DNA of 16,545 nt, from NCBI GenBank assembly GCA_965247705.1, contig CBDFHV010000004.1, forward strand, positions 1-16,545. The letters run 5' to 3'. A model generated the notes under the pieces. It did not search any database. It saw only the letters and a program-made list of their open reading frames with translations, and was not told the origin of the DNA. This DNA comes from CBDFHV01 sp965247705 (GTDB lineage Bacteria; Pseudomonadota; Alphaproteobacteria; Rhodospirillales; CAMCUA01). Made by a program: the position numbers and the translations under genes. Shown piece by piece: positions 15,075-16,545 of the stretch. The first letter of the stretch is position 1. Each line of letters begins with the position of its first letter.

Positions 15075-16545
15075 CCCCAATTATTCATGACGGCCATCGG
15101 ATTTCAGCGGGACGAGCGGTAGCGACCGGGTTGACGGCGATTTTTGAGACGGATTGTCGGAGAGGTTGGAGGTTGTTGTTCGGGGCTCGTCCGGCGGCAC
15201 CTGCCGCTTGGTTCAGGGCCCTTGGGCGGTGATGCGCCCGGCGATGGCGATCATGGCCGGCTGATAGGGATAGGCCGAAGGCAGGGCGATCCTGAGGCGC
15301 GACTTGAGCTCCTCGACGCGGACGGCGATTTTGAGAAACGCCCGGCGCAGGGTTTCGAAGGTGGCCGTTCGCCACAGCGATTTCCGAGGCGCCGCTTGGC
15401 GAAGCTGATGCAGCAGCCAGTAGGCGCCGGTATGCAGGAAGAGGCGGAACTGGTTGGCCTCCCAACGGTGGCACGACGTGCGGTCGGACTTGGTGTAGAG
15501 CTTGTGGTCCTTGATCATGTTTTCCATCCGCCCGCGGGCGCAGTAGACCTTCTCGTAGAGCGCCTTGGCGCGGCCGCTCAGGTTGGTGACGACGAAGCGG
15601 ACGTCACAGCCCTTGGCGGTAGCTTCCACGCGGGCGATGACCGAGCGTTGCCGTGACCAGCTTTTGGCCTGGTAGCCGGTGTGGAAGAAGCGGCGCACCT
15701 TATCCTTTCCCTGCCCCGCCCGGCGCACGGCGGCGTCCTCGCACCACGGCTGGCCGATCCTGTTCAGCCGGGCGTTGCCGGAAAGCCCGAAGATGTAGCC
15801 GCAGCCCTGACGTTCGAGGAATTCCATGGCCTCCGGCGTGGCGTAGTGGCCATCGCCCCGCACGGTGATCTCGACCCGTGGCCAGTTGCGGCGGATGCGG
15901 CCGATGACGTGTCTCAGGATCCGCGCCGCCTCGTCGCCGGAGGGCCGCTTGCCGGGACGCAGCAGTGACATCACCGGCTTGCCGGTGGCCGCCTCGAAGA
16001 TATGGATGGGTTGGAAGCAATAGTCGTCGTAATGGGCGTTGAACAGCGCCAGCTGCTGGCCGCCGTGAACGGCATCGTCGGTGTCGTCGATATCGAGAAC
16101 GATGCGCGCCGGAACGCGCTTGAAGCTGGCGCAAAACAGATCGATCATCGACAGCCCCATGCGCCCGAGCGCGCGCCATGACGGCGCGTTCTCGAGGCGC
16201 GACAGGGTCGGTTGGCTCATCAGGTCGTCGCCGCTCTCGGACAAACGGCCACAGGCCAGCTTGAACGCCGGATCGAAACGCAGAACGTCGAGGTCGTCGC
16301 AATCCTCATACCCGCAGGCAATAGCGAACAGGCGCGCCCGGATCATGTCTACGTAAGCGTGGGTCGTGCTCGCCGGGTCGCGCACGTCGGTGACGCAGGA
16401 AGCGAGCACGTCGGCGATGCCGAGCCGCCTGTCGATCTCGCCCAACAACAACACCCCGCCGTCCGACGACAGCCGTCCGCCGTCGAAGCGGGCGCAAAGC
16501 GGCTTGCCTCCAACGGGTGACAAACCAGGGAGATAGCCCGAATTA
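15075..16545 (-). mobile_element. Second, different IS1380-family element, cut by the window edge
   Basis: The transposase here is IS1380-like but clearly distinct from the 1743-bp element. The probable terminal repeat is CCCCAATTATTCATGA, starting at about 15075. It shares the TTATTCA core with the other element's CTTATTCACC end and sits about 140 bp past the transposase stop, a normal tail length. The left boundary is therefore only approximate. Just 10 bp (15065-15074) separates it from IS1380 copy 2. The other end lies beyond the window, so neither repeat pairing nor a target duplication can be checked. Confidence 0.6.
15213..16545 (-). CDS. IS1380-family transposase, 5' end outside the window
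   Basis: At least 436 residues of an IS1380 DDE transposase are present. The FDGGRLSSDGGVLLLGEIDR block near the N-terminus and SQPTLSRLENAP are family hallmarks. The acidic residues lie in RIVLDIDDTDDAVHGGQQ, ITVRGDGHYATPEAM, and the YCARGRMENMIKDHKLYTKS block that carries the glutamate. HTGAYWLLHQLR closes the core. The frame stays open to the edge, reading NSGYLPG just before the TTG at 16523. That tract looks like normal family sequence, so the true start lies beyond the window and the TTG is not the likely start. It is unrelated at sequence level to the 473-residue transposase beyond the family motifs. It ends in TGA at 15213. Confidence 0.92.
   Translation of the reverse strand, partial: NSGYLPGLSPVGGKPLCARFDGGRLSSDGGVLLLGEIDRRLGIADVLASCVTDVRDPASTTHAYVDMIRARLFAIACGYEDCDDLDVLRFDPAFKLACGRLSESGDDLMSQPTLSRLENAPSWRALGRMGLSMIDLFCASFKRVPARIVLDIDDTDDAVHGGQQLALFNAHYDDYCFQPIHIFEAATGKPVMSLLRPGKRPSGDEAARILRHVIGRIRRNWPRVEITVRGDGHYATPEAMEFLERQGCGYIFGLSGNARLNRIGQPWCEDAAVRRAGQGKDKVRRFFHTGYQAKSWSRQRSVIARVEATAKGCDVRFVVTNLSGRAKALYEKVYCARGRMENMIKDHKLYTKSDRTSCHRWEANQFRLFLHTGAYWLLHQLRQAAPRKSLWRTATFETLRRAFLKIAVRVEELKSRLRIALPSAYPYQPAMIAIAGRITAQGP

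Overview
This window is high-GC DNA from a bacterium. The protein repertoire (Gram-negative-type glucokinase, a class III cyclase of the kind common in rhizobia and their relatives, acyl-CoA dehydrogenase plus family III CoA-transferase, IS1380 and IS110 elements) points to an alphaproteobacterium, perhaps a Rhodospirillales-like lineage. The placement is inferred from protein style, not from a marker gene.

Layout, left to right. (1) Positions 1-1635 hold an IS110-family element: a DEDD/serine transposase with a long hairpin directly upstream and a structured non-coding tail downstream, the sort of tail that encodes a bridge RNA in this family. (2) Positions 1636-3378 are a complete 1743-bp IS1380-family element with imperfect terminal repeats and a 5-bp target duplication (ATCAG). 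(3) Positions 3379-3843 are non-coding apart from a short transposase-like relic. (4) Positions 3844-6241 (+) carry a tight pair, otsA (trehalose-6-phosphate synthase) and glk (glucokinase). (5) Positions 10877-6251 on the minus strand carry, in transcription order, hicB, a hicA broken by a stop at codon 4, an acyl-CoA dehydrogenase, a class III nucleotide cyclase, a family III CoA-transferase and a DUF218 protein. The last four look like an operon with start/stop overlaps. (6) A SAM-dependent methyltransferase (10999-11679, +) is followed 2 bp later by the end of a DDE (YREK-motif) insertion sequence (about 11682-13243). (7) Positions 13322-15064 are a second copy of the 1743-bp IS1380 element, inverted relative to the first and differing at only one base that I could find, but lacking a target duplication. 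(8) From about 15075 to the window end lies part of a different IS1380-family element whose transposase runs off the right edge.

Working together: glucokinase makes glucose-6-phosphate, one of the two OtsA substrates, so otsA-glk forms a short route from glucose to trehalose-6-phosphate; no otsB phosphatase is present. The minus-strand operon combines acyl-CoA oxidation, CoA transfer and a cyclic-nucleotide signalling enzyme, but its substrate cannot be read from the sequence. About half the window is mobile DNA (five transposase genes from four element types), with at least two host genes showing decay (hicA, and probably the start of the DUF218 gene). I saw no tRNA, rRNA or CRISPR array.
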